From contig NZ_CP120983.1 in assembly GCF_030719215.1 (NCBI RefSeq), positions 1,550,001-1,614,000 on the forward strand: DNA of 64,000 nt, given 5' to 3'. This DNA is from Streptomyces sp. Alt3. Lineage in GTDB: Bacteria; Actinomycetota; Actinomycetes; Streptomycetales; Streptomycetaceae. Below are positions 52,161 to 63,130 of the stretch, one piece after another. The translations under genes and the position numbers were made by a program. Below the pieces are notes generated by a model, which made no database searches, was not told the origin of the DNA, and worked only from the letters and a program-made list of their open reading frames with translations. The number at the start of each line of letters is the position of its first letter. Within the stretch, counting starts at the first letter, position 1.

Positions 52161-53132
52161 ATGTCATCCACCACAGCCTCGGCCGCCGCGCTGCCGGCCG
52201 ACCCGAAGGCCCCCGCGGCCGACACGGTCAAGAAGCCCGTGAACCCGCGGAGCGCCAAGCGGCGCAAGTCGCTCGCCCAGTGGGGATTCATCGCCCCGGC
52301 CGTGATCTTCATGGCGCTGTTCTTCGGCTACCCGCTCGTCCGCAACATCGTGATGAGCTTCCAGGACTACTCGCCGTCCACCTTCTTCACCGGCGAGGCG
52401 CCGTTCAACGGCACGGACAACTGGAGCAACGTCTTCAACGACGGGCTGTTCGGCAAGGCCCTGTGGCAGACGATCCTCTTCACCGTCGGATCGCTGGTCG
52501 GCCAGTTCTGCATCGGTCTGGCCCTCGCCGTCTTCTTCACCCGCCGCTTCCCGCTGAACGGGATCCTGCGCTCGCTGATCCTGCTGCCGTGGCTGGTCCC
52601 GATGGTGGTCTCCGGCATCGTGTGGCGGCGCATCTTCGACCAGGACACCGGTGTCCTCAACAGCTTCCTGGGCACCATCGGCCTCCCCGGTGACACGCCC
52701 TGGCTGACGAGCACCAGCATGGCGCTGATCTCGGTGATCCTGGTGAACATCTGGATCGGCATCCCGTTCAACATGGTGATCCTCTACGGCGGCCTCCAGG
52801 AGGTCCCCAAGGAGCTGAACGAGGCGGCCGCGCTCGACGGCGCCTCCGCCTGGCGCACGTTCCGCTCGGTCACCCTGCCCATGCTCAAGCCCGTGATCAC
52901 CGTGGTGCTGGTGCTCGGCTTCATGTCGACGGTCAAGATCCTCGACCTGGTCCTCGCGCTCACGGACGGCGGGCCCGCCGACTCCACCCAGACGCTCGGC
53001 ACGCTCACCTACCAGAACTCCTTCGTCCAGATGGACTTCGGGGCCGGTGCCGTGGTCGGCAACATCCTGATCCTGATCTCCGCCGTCTTCGCGGTGTTCT
53101 ACCTGCGGGTCAACCGCAACGAGGGGAAGTGA
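52161..53132 (+). CDS. CUT1 ABC sugar permease (F-type)
   Basis: A 323-residue membrane permease with a basic cytosolic tail and six helices, starting WGFIAPAVIFMALFFGYPLV. The EAA loop is LNEAAALDGASAWRTFRSVT. LPWLVPMVVSGIVWRRIFDQ and QDTGVLNSFLGTIGL are CUT1 marks. It pairs with the next gene to form the pore for the sugar bound by the upstream lipoprotein. It starts 11 bp after the binding-protein stop. Confidence 0.88.
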   Translation: MSSTTASAAALPADPKAPAADTVKKPVNPRSAKRRKSLAQWGFIAPAVIFMALFFGYPLVRNIVMSFQDYSPSTFFTGEAPFNGTDNWSNVFNDGLFGKALWQTILFTVGSLVGQFCIGLALAVFFTRRFPLNGILRSLILLPWLVPMVVSGIVWRRIFDQDTGVLNSFLGTIGLPGDTPWLTSTSMALISVILVNIWIGIPFNMVILYGGLQEVPKELNEAAALDGASAWRTFRSVTLPMLKPVITVVLVLGFMSTVKILDLVLALTDGGPADSTQTLGTLTYQNSFVQMDFGAGAVVGNILILISAVFAVFYLRVNRNEGK

Positions 53133-53137
53133 CCGGC

Positions 53138-53992
53138 ATGGCGACCACCACCCAGATCCCCGCCGCCCCGGCTCCCGCCGTCCACCGGCCCAGGCGCCGC
53201 TGGGGTGCGACCGTCTTCGGCGTCGTCGTACTCGCGGTGATGCTGTTCCCGCTGTACTGGATGATCAACACCGCGCTGCAGCCCGACGCGAGCCTGGTCG
53301 ACGTGGGCCCGGTCCCGACGGGTGTGGACTTCTCCGGCTTCACGTCGGCCATCACAGAGCAGGGCACCAACCTGCTGACCTCGCTGGCCGTGGCGCTGGG
53401 CGCCGTGGCCATCTGCCTGGCGATCTCCGCCCCGGCGGCGTACGGGCTGGCGCAGTTCAAGCTGCGGGGCAGCAAGACGATCGTCTTCGGCACGCTCATC
53501 ACCCAGATGGTGCCGGGCATCGTCATCGCGAACGCCCTGTACAGCGCGTACGTGGACCTCGGCCTGGTCAACTCCTACTTCGGCCTGATGCTCGCGGACG
53601 CCTCGCTGGGCATCCCCTTCGCGATCGTGCTGATGCGTTCGTTCATGGTGTCGATCCCGCGTGAGGTCATCGAGGCCGCCGAGGTGGACGGTGCGGGCCG
53701 CTTCCGTACGTTCGTCCAGGTCGTCCTGCCGATGAGCCGGAACTCGCTGATCACCGCCGGGCTGTTCTCGTTCCTGTACGCGTGGAGCGACTTCATGTTC
53801 GCGCTCACGCTGAACACCACGGACGACGTCAAGCCGATCACGCTGGGGATCTACCAGTACATCGGCGCGCACGTCGGCGACTGGGGTTCGGTCATGGCCG
53901 CCTCGGTGCTCTCGGCGGTGCCGGCCGCCGTCCTCCTCGTCCTGTCACAGAAGTACATCGCCGCCGGTATCACCGGTGGCTCGGTCAAGTAA
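53138..53992 (+). CDS. CUT1 ABC sugar permease (G-type)
   Basis: A 284-residue permease with six helices, starting GATVFGVVVLAVMLFPLYWM. The EAA loop is REVIEAAEVDGAGRFRTFVQ. ATG 53138 is preferred because AGGGGA lies about 10 bp upstream. A GTG at 53129, overlapping the previous stop, is the alternative. It ends 10 bp before the beta-glucosidase gene. Confidence 0.88.
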   Translation: MATTTQIPAAPAPAVHRPRRRWGATVFGVVVLAVMLFPLYWMINTALQPDASLVDVGPVPTGVDFSGFTSAITEQGTNLLTSLAVALGAVAICLAISAPAAYGLAQFKLRGSKTIVFGTLITQMVPGIVIANALYSAYVDLGLVNSYFGLMLADASLGIPFAIVLMRSFMVSIPREVIEAAEVDGAGRFRTFVQVVLPMSRNSLITAGLFSFLYAWSDFMFALTLNTTDDVKPITLGIYQYIGAHVGDWGSVMAASVLSAVPAAVLLVLSQKYIAAGITGGSVK

Positions 53993-54002
53993 GGGTTCCC
54001 CC

Positions 54003-55382
54003 ATGAGTGACTTCCCGGTCTTCCCGCCCGGATTCGTCTTCGGCGCGGCCACGGCCTCGTACCAGATCGAGGGCGCCGTGGAGGAAGACGGCCGCGGCCC
54101 GTCCATCTGGGACACCTACAGCCACACGCCCGGCCGGACGGACGGCGGCGACACGGGTGACGTGGCCTGCGACCACTACCACCGCTATCCGCAGGACGTG
54201 GCGCTGCTGCGCGACCTGGGCGTGGAGTCGTACCGCTTCTCGATCGCCTGGTCCCGTATCCAGGCCACGGGCAGCGGCGCGGTCAACCCGAAGGGGCTGG
54301 ACTTCTACTCCCGGCTCGTCGACGAGCTGCTCGAGGCGGGCATCGAGCCGGCCGCCACCCTGTACCACTGGGACCTGCCGCAGGCCCTGGAGGACAAGGG
54401 CGGCTGGCGGGTACGGGAGACGGCGGAGCGCTTCGGCGAGTACACGGCGATCGTCGCCGAGCACCTCGGTGACCGGGTGCCGCGCTGGATCACCCTGAAC
54501 GAGCCCTGGTGCAGCGCGTTCCTCGGCTACTCGGTGGGCCGGCACGCGCCGGGCGCCAAGGAGGGCCGTGGGGCGCTGGCCGCCGCCCACCACCTGCTGG
54601 TCGGCCACGGGCACGCGATGAACGCGCTGCGCGCGGCGGGCGTCCGCGAGGCGGGCATCACGCTCAACCTGGACCGCAACGTCCCGGCCACCGAGTCGGA
54701 CGCGGACCTCGCGGCCGTCGTCCGGGCGGACACCCAGCACAACCTGGTGTGGACCGAGCCGCTCCTCGCGGGCCGCTACCCGGCCACCGAGGAGGAGACC
54801 TGGGGCGAGCTGATCACCGGCCAGGACTTCCGCCGCGAGGGCGACCTGGAGCTGATCTCGCAGCCGATGGACTTCCTGGGCATCAACTACTACCGGCCGA
54901 TCGTCGTCGGCGCCGCCCCGCACCGCGAGGCGGACCCGGCGCTGCGTGTGGCCACGGACAACCGGTATTCGGAGGGGAACTACCCGGATGTCCGCAAGAC
55001 GGCCATGGGCTGGCCGGTCGTGCCGGAGTCCTTCACCGACCTGCTGACCGTGCTCAAGCAGACGTACGGTGACGCCCTGCCGCCCGTGCACATCACGGAG
55101 AACGGCTCGGCGGAGTTCGACGAGGTCGAGGCGGACGGCTCCATCCACGACGCCGACCGGGTGGAGTACCTGCGTACCCATCTGACGGCGCTGCGGGCGG
55201 CGATGGACGCCGGTGTCGACGTACGCGGGTACTACGTGTGGTCGCTGCTGGACAACTTCGAGTGGGCGCTGGGCTACGCGAAGCGGTTCGGGATCATCCG
55301 GGTCGACTACGACACCCTGGAGCGCACCCCGAAGGACAGCTACAGCTGGTACCAGCAGCTGATCGCGGCGCACAAGGCCTGA
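54003..55382 (+). CDS. GH1 beta-glucosidase
   Basis: A 459-residue cytosolic enzyme that hydrolyses imported beta-glucosides such as cellobiose. FPPGFVFGAATASYQIEGAV is the GH1 start. The acid/base Glu is in RWITLNEPWCSAF and the nucleophile Glu in VHITENGSAEFDE. GYYVWSLLDNFEWALGYAKR binds the substrate end. The length fits BglC-type enzymes of Streptomyces ceb loci. There is no signal peptide, matching intracellular hydrolysis after uptake. It is last in the operon, before a 14-bp hairpin. The upstream CebR-like box implies cellobiose control. Confidence 0.93.
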   Translation: MSDFPVFPPGFVFGAATASYQIEGAVEEDGRGPSIWDTYSHTPGRTDGGDTGDVACDHYHRYPQDVALLRDLGVESYRFSIAWSRIQATGSGAVNPKGLDFYSRLVDELLEAGIEPAATLYHWDLPQALEDKGGWRVRETAERFGEYTAIVAEHLGDRVPRWITLNEPWCSAFLGYSVGRHAPGAKEGRGALAAAHHLLVGHGHAMNALRAAGVREAGITLNLDRNVPATESDADLAAVVRADTQHNLVWTEPLLAGRYPATEEETWGELITGQDFRREGDLELISQPMDFLGINYYRPIVVGAAPHREADPALRVATDNRYSEGNYPDVRKTAMGWPVVPESFTDLLTVLKQTYGDALPPVHITENGSAEFDEVEADGSIHDADRVEYLRTHLTALRAAMDAGVDVRGYYVWSLLDNFEWALGYAKRFGIIRVDYDTLERTPKDSYSWYQQLIAAHKA

Positions 55383-55398
55383 TCGGTCCCTCGGCGGC

Positions 55399-55434
55399 GG
55401 GGGCGTACGCGTGCACCAGGACGCGTACGCCCCC
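55399..55434 (+). terminator. terminator after beta-glucosidase gene
   Basis: A perfect 14-bp stem (55399-55412 with 55421-55434) has an 8-base loop. The convergent ROK gene begins its 3' end at 55479. Confidence 0.8.
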
Positions 55435-55478
55435 GCTTCGCGTTCCGCCGGGGGCCTTGAGCTGTGCGGCTGCCACGC

Positions 55479-56708
55479 TCAACGCACCGCGAACGCCGCC
55501 GGGTTGTCCAGGACGTCATGGACCACCCGGGCCGCCGCGCCCCGCGCCGCGTCGCCGGAGAGGGACGAGGCCCGCAGCCGGCTGCCGTTCTCGTGCCAGC
55601 GGCCGGAGACCACCCGGGCGGTGAGCTGGGCGTCCGCCGGGCCCTCCAGCCACGGCATCAGGCTGCGGTAGATCCCTCCCAGCACGACCGCCTCGGGGTC
55701 GAAGAGGTTGACCGCGCCGGCCAGTACCACGCCCAGCCGGTCCCCCGCCTCGCGCAGCGCCCCGACAGCCCTCTTCTCCCCGGCCGTGGCCCGCTGTTCC
55801 AGTTCGGCGATCCCGCGTACACCCGTGTCCGGGTCGATGCCCGCCGCGCGCAGCAGAGCCGCCCGGCCCGCGTACTGCTCCAGGCAGCCGTGGGCTCCGC
55901 ACCGGCAGAGCGGGCCTCCGGGGTCGACGACGACGTGGCCGATCTCGCCGGCGAACCCGTGGGCGCCCCGGAGTATCTCGCCGTTGACCACGAGCGCGCC
56001 GCCCACGCCGATCTCACCGGTGAGATAGAGGAAGGTGCGCACGCCGCCGAGGCCCCCGAACCAGAGCTCGGCGAGTGCCGCCAGATTCGCCTCGTTGCCC
56101 GAGCCCACGGCGAGCGCCCGCCCGGCCGGGCGCAGCGTGCTGAGCGCCTGCCCGAAGATGCCCTCGGCCGCGACCCTGCTCCAGCCGAGGTTGGGTGCCT
56201 GCCGGACGACGCCGCCGGAGACGAGGCCCGGCAGTGCCAGTTCCACGCCGACCACCCGCAGTTCCTGTTCCCTGGTGGAGGCGATGACGCGGTTGGTGAG
56301 CCGGGCGGCGTGGGCCAGGACCTCGGCGGGCGGGACGTCCCGGTGGTCGGTGTGCTCGGTGACCCGGACCCGGTCGGTGCCGGTGAGGTCGACGGCGCAC
56401 ACGGAGACGTAGTCGATGTTGATCTCCACCCCGAGCCCGGCCGGGCCGGTGCGGGAGAGCTTCAGGACGGTGCCGGGCCGTCCGGCCGACCCGCTGGAGG
56501 TCTTGCCGGACTCGCTGAGGCAGTCCAGCGCGAGGAGTTCCTCGACGAGCGAGGAGACGGCGGCCCTGGTGAGCCCCACGAGGCTCGCCACGCGTGCCCG
56601 GGTGACCTCGCCCTCGTCACGGACGGTCCGCAGGACCAGGCTCAGGTTGTGGCGCCGCACGGACTCGTGTCCGGCCTTGGCCGCCGGCGAGGTGAGGTTG
56701 TTCTTCAT
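55479..56708 (-). CDS. ROK family transcriptional repressor
   Basis: A 409-residue ROK protein. The winged HTH (about 15-75) has VTRARVASLVGLTRAAVSSL. The ROK domain has GLGVEINIDYVSVCAVDLTG, NEANLAALAELWFGG, FAGEIGHVVVDPGG and the zinc motif CRCGAHGCLE. The kinase-type DxGxT phosphate loop is changed (VEINIDYV), so a pure sensor is more likely than a kinase. It is convergent with the CUT1/GH1 operon, a typical place for a local xylose or gluco-oligosaccharide repressor. The shared AAACAAAT motif near xylA and GH31 could be its site; that is inference. ATG 56708 is the start. Confidence 0.87.
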   Translation of the reverse strand: MKNNLTSPAAKAGHESVRRHNLSLVLRTVRDEGEVTRARVASLVGLTRAAVSSLVEELLALDCLSESGKTSSGSAGRPGTVLKLSRTGPAGLGVEINIDYVSVCAVDLTGTDRVRVTEHTDHRDVPPAEVLAHAARLTNRVIASTREQELRVVGVELALPGLVSGGVVRQAPNLGWSRVAAEGIFGQALSTLRPAGRALAVGSGNEANLAALAELWFGGLGGVRTFLYLTGEIGVGGALVVNGEILRGAHGFAGEIGHVVVDPGGPLCRCGAHGCLEQYAGRAALLRAAGIDPDTGVRGIAELEQRATAGEKRAVGALREAGDRLGVVLAGAVNLFDPEAVVLGGIYRSLMPWLEGPADAQLTARVVSGRWHENGSRLRASSLSGDAARGAAARVVHDVLDNPAAFAVR

Positions 56709-56728
56709 CAGACCTTCGAGCCTAACGG

Positions 56729-56763
56729 GCGAAGGGCCGCACCCCGGGGGTGCGGCCCTTCGC
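56729..56763 (-). terminator. terminator after acnA
   Basis: A perfect 16-bp stem (56729-56744 with 56748-56763) has a 3-base loop and lies 16 bp beyond the acnA stop. Confidence 0.85.
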
Positions 56764-56778
56764 TCACTTCCCGATCCC

Positions 56779-59520
<2,742 letters not shown>

Positions 59521-59580
59521 TCAACCGCGCCGCGCCTCATGTGCGGCCGGCGCCGCCTGCGGCCCCCACCATCCGCTAAG

Positions 59581-59606
59581 GTAAGGGTTAGTTAGGTAAC
59601 CCTTAC
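59581..59606 (-). promoter_or_regulatory. dyad upstream of acnA, iron-box-like
   Basis: GTAAGGGTTA and TAACCCTTAC are perfect 10-bp arms with a 6-bp spacer (GTTAGG). The TTAGTTAGGTAACC core resembles DmdR/IdeR iron boxes, which would fit an iron-sulfur enzyme. The match is partial. Confidence 0.55.
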
Positions 59607-59636
59607 TGAGCGGCGGCTGCGGTGCGCCTCGGCAGA

Positions 59637-59654
59637 TATCTCGATGTCGAGATA
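59637..59654 (-). promoter_or_regulatory. MarR-type (TamR-like) operator upstream of acnA
   Basis: TATCTCGA-TG-TCGAGATA has perfect 8-bp arms. The form fits MarR-family operators. In S. coelicolor the MarR protein TamR is reported to control aconitase, so this is a likely site. Confidence 0.6.
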
Positions 59655-59899
59655 ACTCTAGTACATCGCCGCCGCGCGGTCATGCCCGGGAGTCCGTGTC
59701 CGGCGCCACTCCGCGATGACCCACGGCCACGACCAGGGGCCGGACGGATCCCGTCCGAATCCGCCGGGCCGCGTTCTCGGCGGTACGGCGGGACGCGTGC
59801 ACCTCGGCGTGACGAGAGCTCACCGTGCGCAGCACTCCAGGGCGCGCGCCGCGAAAGCCGTACACCTACGACCACCCACCCCTGCCCGGAGAGAGCGCA

Positions 59900-60661
59900 G
59901 TGCACTTCACCGACACCTCCGAGGCCGTGCGGGCATGGGTCCACGGCTGGGCCCTCTCGCGCGGGGCCGGCGAACCGAGCCCCACACCGTGGGGCTTCAC
60001 CGTGGTCACCGGACCCCCCGGGAACTCCACGAACCATGTCCTGCCGACCGCCGACGAGACGACCGTGCGGGAGCTGACCAGGAGCCCCGCCCGCCCGGGA
60101 GTCTGGCTGAAGGCGTTCGTTCCGGCCGATTCGCTCGCGTCCTGGATCGCACCGGGGTGGTCGATCCCCGGCGCGCCCGGCTTCCTGATGTCGACCTCGC
60201 TGGGCTCCGATCCCGCAGGCGTCCCGAGCGCGGCGCCCGACGGCTACCGGCTCCGCAGCTGGACCGACGCCGGGGTCGTCCACGCCAGGGTGCACGCACC
60301 GGACGGCACCACCGCCGCGCGCGGCCAGACCGCCGTCGACGGCACCACGGCGGTCGTCGACAAGGTCGAGACCCACACCGCGCACCGGCGCCGCGGGCTC
60401 GGCCGGGTGATCATGGCCACTCTCACGGCCACGGCCGCCGAACAGGGCGCCACGGTGGGCCTGCTGGCGTCGTCGGCCGAGGGCCGCGCCCTCTACGAGG
60501 CGACGGGGTGGCTGGTGGCGGCACCCCTGGCCAACGCCCGGCGGGGGCCGGACCCGGCCGGCCGACACGCCGTCAGGGCTGCCACCGCACCGGCGGTCCA
60601 CCGGCAGCGGGATCCACGGGGCGTGGGCACGAACGGGCCCGCACCCGTGCCGCGCGCATGA
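59900..60661 (+). CDS. GNAT family N-acetyltransferase
   Basis: A 253-residue protein. The C-terminal GNAT core has VDKVETHTAHRRRGLGRVIM (acetyl-CoA loop R-x-x-G-x-G) and GLLASSAEGRALYEATGW. The N-terminal half (VHFTDTSEAVRAWVHGWALS) is a less typical GNAT-like domain that many Streptomyces homologues share. The substrate is unknown. GTG 59900 has GGAGAG upstream. The last 35 residues are Arg/Pro-rich and may be disordered. It is followed by a DUF4236 gene 45 bp downstream on the same strand. Confidence 0.8.
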   Translation: MHFTDTSEAVRAWVHGWALSRGAGEPSPTPWGFTVVTGPPGNSTNHVLPTADETTVRELTRSPARPGVWLKAFVPADSLASWIAPGWSIPGAPGFLMSTSLGSDPAGVPSAAPDGYRLRSWTDAGVVHARVHAPDGTTAARGQTAVDGTTAVVDKVETHTAHRRRGLGRVIMATLTATAAEQGATVGLLASSAEGRALYEATGWLVAAPLANARRGPDPAGRHAVRAATAPAVHRQRDPRGVGTNGPAPVPRA

Positions 60662-60706
60662 CCCGGCCGCTTCGGGATACGCGTACTCCTGACAGAGGAG
60701 GCGCAG

Positions 60707-60907
60707 ATGCCGCTCACATTCCGCAAGAGCTTCCAGATCCTTCCGGGCGTCCGGCTGAACATCAACCGCCGCTCGTGGTCCGTGACGACGGGCGGACGAC
60801 ACGGCCCGAAGCGCACGCACAGCAGCACCGGCCGCCGCACCACCTCGATGGACCTGCCCGGCCCCTTCGGCTGGCGCAGGACGACCAGGCGCAGCCGCCG
60901 CGGCTGA
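60707..60907 (+). CDS. DUF4236 protein
   Basis: A 66-residue basic protein starting MPLTFRKSFQILPGVRLNIN, followed by RRSWSVTTGG and a Ser/Thr/Arg-rich end. MPxxFRKxxxxxPGxxxNxxxxxxSxxxG is the DUF4236 pattern. The family is small and uncharacterised. GAGGAGG at 60696-60702 is a strong ribosome site. Net charge is strongly positive, which could suit nucleic-acid binding; that is a guess. Confidence 0.8.
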   Translation: MPLTFRKSFQILPGVRLNINRRSWSVTTGGRHGPKRTHSSTGRRTTSMDLPGPFGWRRTTRRSRRG

Positions 60908-61030
60908 TTCACCCGGTCGGCGCAACACCGCACGCCGGGTCGTGCGCGGAGGCCTGATGCTTCACACAGGCACCTACGCACGGCCCGGCGCCCGGTCGTC
61001 ACCCGAACCGCGCACCCCGACGCGATCTTC

Positions 61031-61046
61031 ATCTCATATCTGAGAT
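61031..61046 (+). promoter_or_regulatory. dyad upstream of HTH-MurA gene
   Basis: ATCTCA-TATC-TGAGAT has perfect 6-bp arms and lies 12 bp before the ATG. It is a candidate self-regulatory site for the fused HTH. Confidence 0.5.
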
Positions 61047-61057
61047 AGCGTGCAGTC

Positions 61058-62587
61058 ATGGAAGATGACTACCTCGCACGTATCGGCAAGCTCATCCGTG
61101 ACGCCCGTCAGCATCGTGGCTGGACACAGAGTCAGCTCGCCGAGGCGCTCGCCACGAGCCAGAGCGCTGTCAACCGCATCGAGCGCGGCAACCAGAACAT
61201 CAGCCTTGAGATGATCGCCCGCATCGGCGAAGCCCTCGACAGCGAGATCGTGTCGCTCGGCTACGCCGGACCCATGCATCTGCGTGTGGTCGGCGGCCGC
61301 CGGCTCTCCGGCTCCATCGACGTCAAGACGAGCAAGAACGCGTGCGTCGCCCTGCTCTGCGGATCCCTGCTCAACAAGGGCCGCACCGTCCTGCGCCGGG
61401 TGGCGCGCATCGAGGAGGTCTTCCGGCTGCTGGAGGTCCTCAACTCCATCGGCGTACGCACCCGTTGGATCAACGACGGCGTGGACCTCGAGATCCTGCC
61501 GCCGGCCGAGCTCGATCTGGAGGCCATCGACGCGGACGCCGCGCGCCGGACCCGCTCGATCATCATGTTCCTCGGCCCGCTGCTGCACCGCACGGACCGC
61601 TTCACCCTGCCGTACGCCGGAGGCTGTGACCTCGGCACGCGCACGATCGAGCCGCACATGATCGCGCTGCGCCGCTTCGGCCTGGAGATCGCCGCGACCG
61701 ACGGGCTCTACCACGCACAGGTCGACCACGAGGTCCGGCCGGACCGCCCCATCGTCCTGACCGAGCGCGGCGACACGGTGACCGAGAACGCCCTGCTGGC
61801 CGCCGCCCGGCACGACGGCACGACGGTCATCCGCAACGCCTCCTCCAACTACATGGTCCAGGACCTGTGCTTCTTCCTGGAAGCGCTCGGCGTGCGGGTC
61901 GAGGGCGTCGGGACGACGACCCTCACCGTGCACGGTGTGCCGGAGATCGACGCGGACGTCGACTACTCCCCCTCCGAGGACCCGGTCGAGGCGATGAGCC
62001 TGCTCGCCGCCGCCGTGGTGACGGAGTCCGAGCTGACGATCCGCCGGGTCCCGATCGAGTTCCTGGAGATCGAGCTCGCGGTCCTGGAGGAGATGGGCGT
62101 CGACTGCGACCGCACGGCGGAGTACGCCGCCGACAACGGCCGCACCCGGCTGGTCGACCTGACGGTCAGGCCCTCCAAGCTGGAGGCCCCCATCGACAAG
62201 ATCCACCCGATGCCGTTCCCCGGCCTGAACATCGACAACGTGCCGTTCTTCGCGGCCATCGCGGCCTCCGCCCACGGCCAGACCCTGATCCACGACTGGG
62301 TCTACGACAACCGCGCGATCTACCTCACCGACCTCAACCGCCTCGGCGGCAGGCTCCAACTGCTGGACCCGCACCGCGTCCTGGTCGAGGGCCCGACCCG
62401 CTGGCGCGCCGCCGAGATGATGTGCCCGCCGGCCCTGCGGCCCGCGGTGGTGGTCCTGCTGGCGATGATGGCGGCCGAGGGGACCTCGGTCCTGCGCAAC
62501 GTGTACGTCATCAACCGGGGCTACGAGGAGCTGGCGGAGCGGCTGAACTCGGTGGGGGCCCAGATCGAGATCTTCCGGGACATCTGA
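61058..62587 (+). CDS. XRE-MurA fusion: UDP-GlcNAc 1-carboxyvinyltransferase with N-terminal HTH
   Basis: A 509-residue fusion. Residues about 6-60 are an XRE-type HTH (GKLIRDARQHRGWTQSQLAE, ATSQSAVNRIERGNQNI). From about 68 the EPT domain starts LRVVGGRRLSGSIDVKTSKN with the substrate Lys. Catalytic Cys and Arg lie in YAGGCDLGTRTIEPHM, Asp in FPGLNIDNVPFF and Arg in RWRAAEMMCP. These match the MurA residues that transfer enolpyruvate to UDP-GlcNAc in peptidoglycan synthesis, so the enzyme is probably active. In Streptomyces this is a second MurA (SCO5998 type, from memory). The HTH suggests it binds DNA, possibly sensing its substrate. Confidence 0.92.
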   Translation: MEDDYLARIGKLIRDARQHRGWTQSQLAEALATSQSAVNRIERGNQNISLEMIARIGEALDSEIVSLGYAGPMHLRVVGGRRLSGSIDVKTSKNACVALLCGSLLNKGRTVLRRVARIEEVFRLLEVLNSIGVRTRWINDGVDLEILPPAELDLEAIDADAARRTRSIIMFLGPLLHRTDRFTLPYAGGCDLGTRTIEPHMIALRRFGLEIAATDGLYHAQVDHEVRPDRPIVLTERGDTVTENALLAAARHDGTTVIRNASSNYMVQDLCFFLEALGVRVEGVGTTTLTVHGVPEIDADVDYSPSEDPVEAMSLLAAAVVTESELTIRRVPIEFLEIELAVLEEMGVDCDRTAEYAADNGRTRLVDLTVRPSKLEAPIDKIHPMPFPGLNIDNVPFFAAIAASAHGQTLIHDWVYDNRAIYLTDLNRLGGRLQLLDPHRVLVEGPTRWRAAEMMCPPALRPAVVVLLAMMAAEGTSVLRNVYVINRGYEELAERLNSVGAQIEIFRDI

Positions 62588-62595
62588 CTGGACGC

Positions 62596-62631
62596 GGTGT
62601 CGTGCCCCTTGGGGGCAAGGGGCACGACACC
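62596..62631 (+). terminator. terminator after HTH-MurA gene
   Basis: A perfect 15-bp stem (62596-62610 with 62617-62631) has a 6-base loop, 8 bp after the stop. Confidence 0.8.
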
Positions 62632-63130
62632 TCAATAGGCCATCTGACCTGCGGATACCTACCTTCACGGTCTTTCGCTGATCTCTGTCATTTTTCAGCA
62701 CCTTGTGCAACGCATGTGCAAGATGATCTTGAATGATTGACGGCACGTCAGAAAAGACCGAGTAACCGTCAGCCTTTACGGAGGGTTACCGCCGAAGCGG
62801 CCTCGCAACATCCGATGTCGGTCGCGTCGCGCCGACCGCGTCTGGGCGACGAGGCGAACCGCCATCCGCTCGACGTCTCCGGCCTCACGACGCAGCCTGG
62901 GTAGACCGCGCATCCGAGTCCTCCGGCTGACCACTTCGCCACGCAGCAGAGGACCCGCACCACGTGGGCGCGGGTCCTCTGTCGTAGACGGGCGCCGTGT
63001 CACGGGCTGAGCCTGCGCCCACCTCGTGGGAGCACCCGCCGCGACGTCCGGGCCGGCGGGGTGTAGGGCCGCCCTACGATGAGCAGCGTGACAAGTCTCC
63101 GCGCCCCAGGCTCGCCTTCAGCACATAGCC
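62632..63130. other. gene-poor region at the edge of a mobile-element remnant
   Basis: About 500 bp. TGTGCAA is repeated at 62704-62710 and 62715-62721, one helical turn apart. A perfect 12-bp hairpin lies at 62947-62981. A 75-codon minus-strand frame (62776-63003) contains RLRREAGDVERMAVRLVAQT but lacks a ribosome site and spans the hairpin. No tRNA was found. Confidence 0.5.
62947..62981. terminator. hairpin in gene-poor region
   Basis: A perfect 12-bp stem (62947-62958 with 62970-62981) has an 11-base loop. No recognised gene ends here, so its role is unclear. Confidence 0.45.

Noticed and set aside
62780..62990. tRNA gene as the attachment site for the integrase remnant
   Set aside because: No T-loop (GTTCGAATC-like) or cloverleaf could be found on either strand.
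62776..63003. 75-codon minus-strand gene with RLRREAGDVERMAVRLVAQT
   Set aside because: No ribosome site, no recognised family, and a perfect hairpin lies inside the frame.
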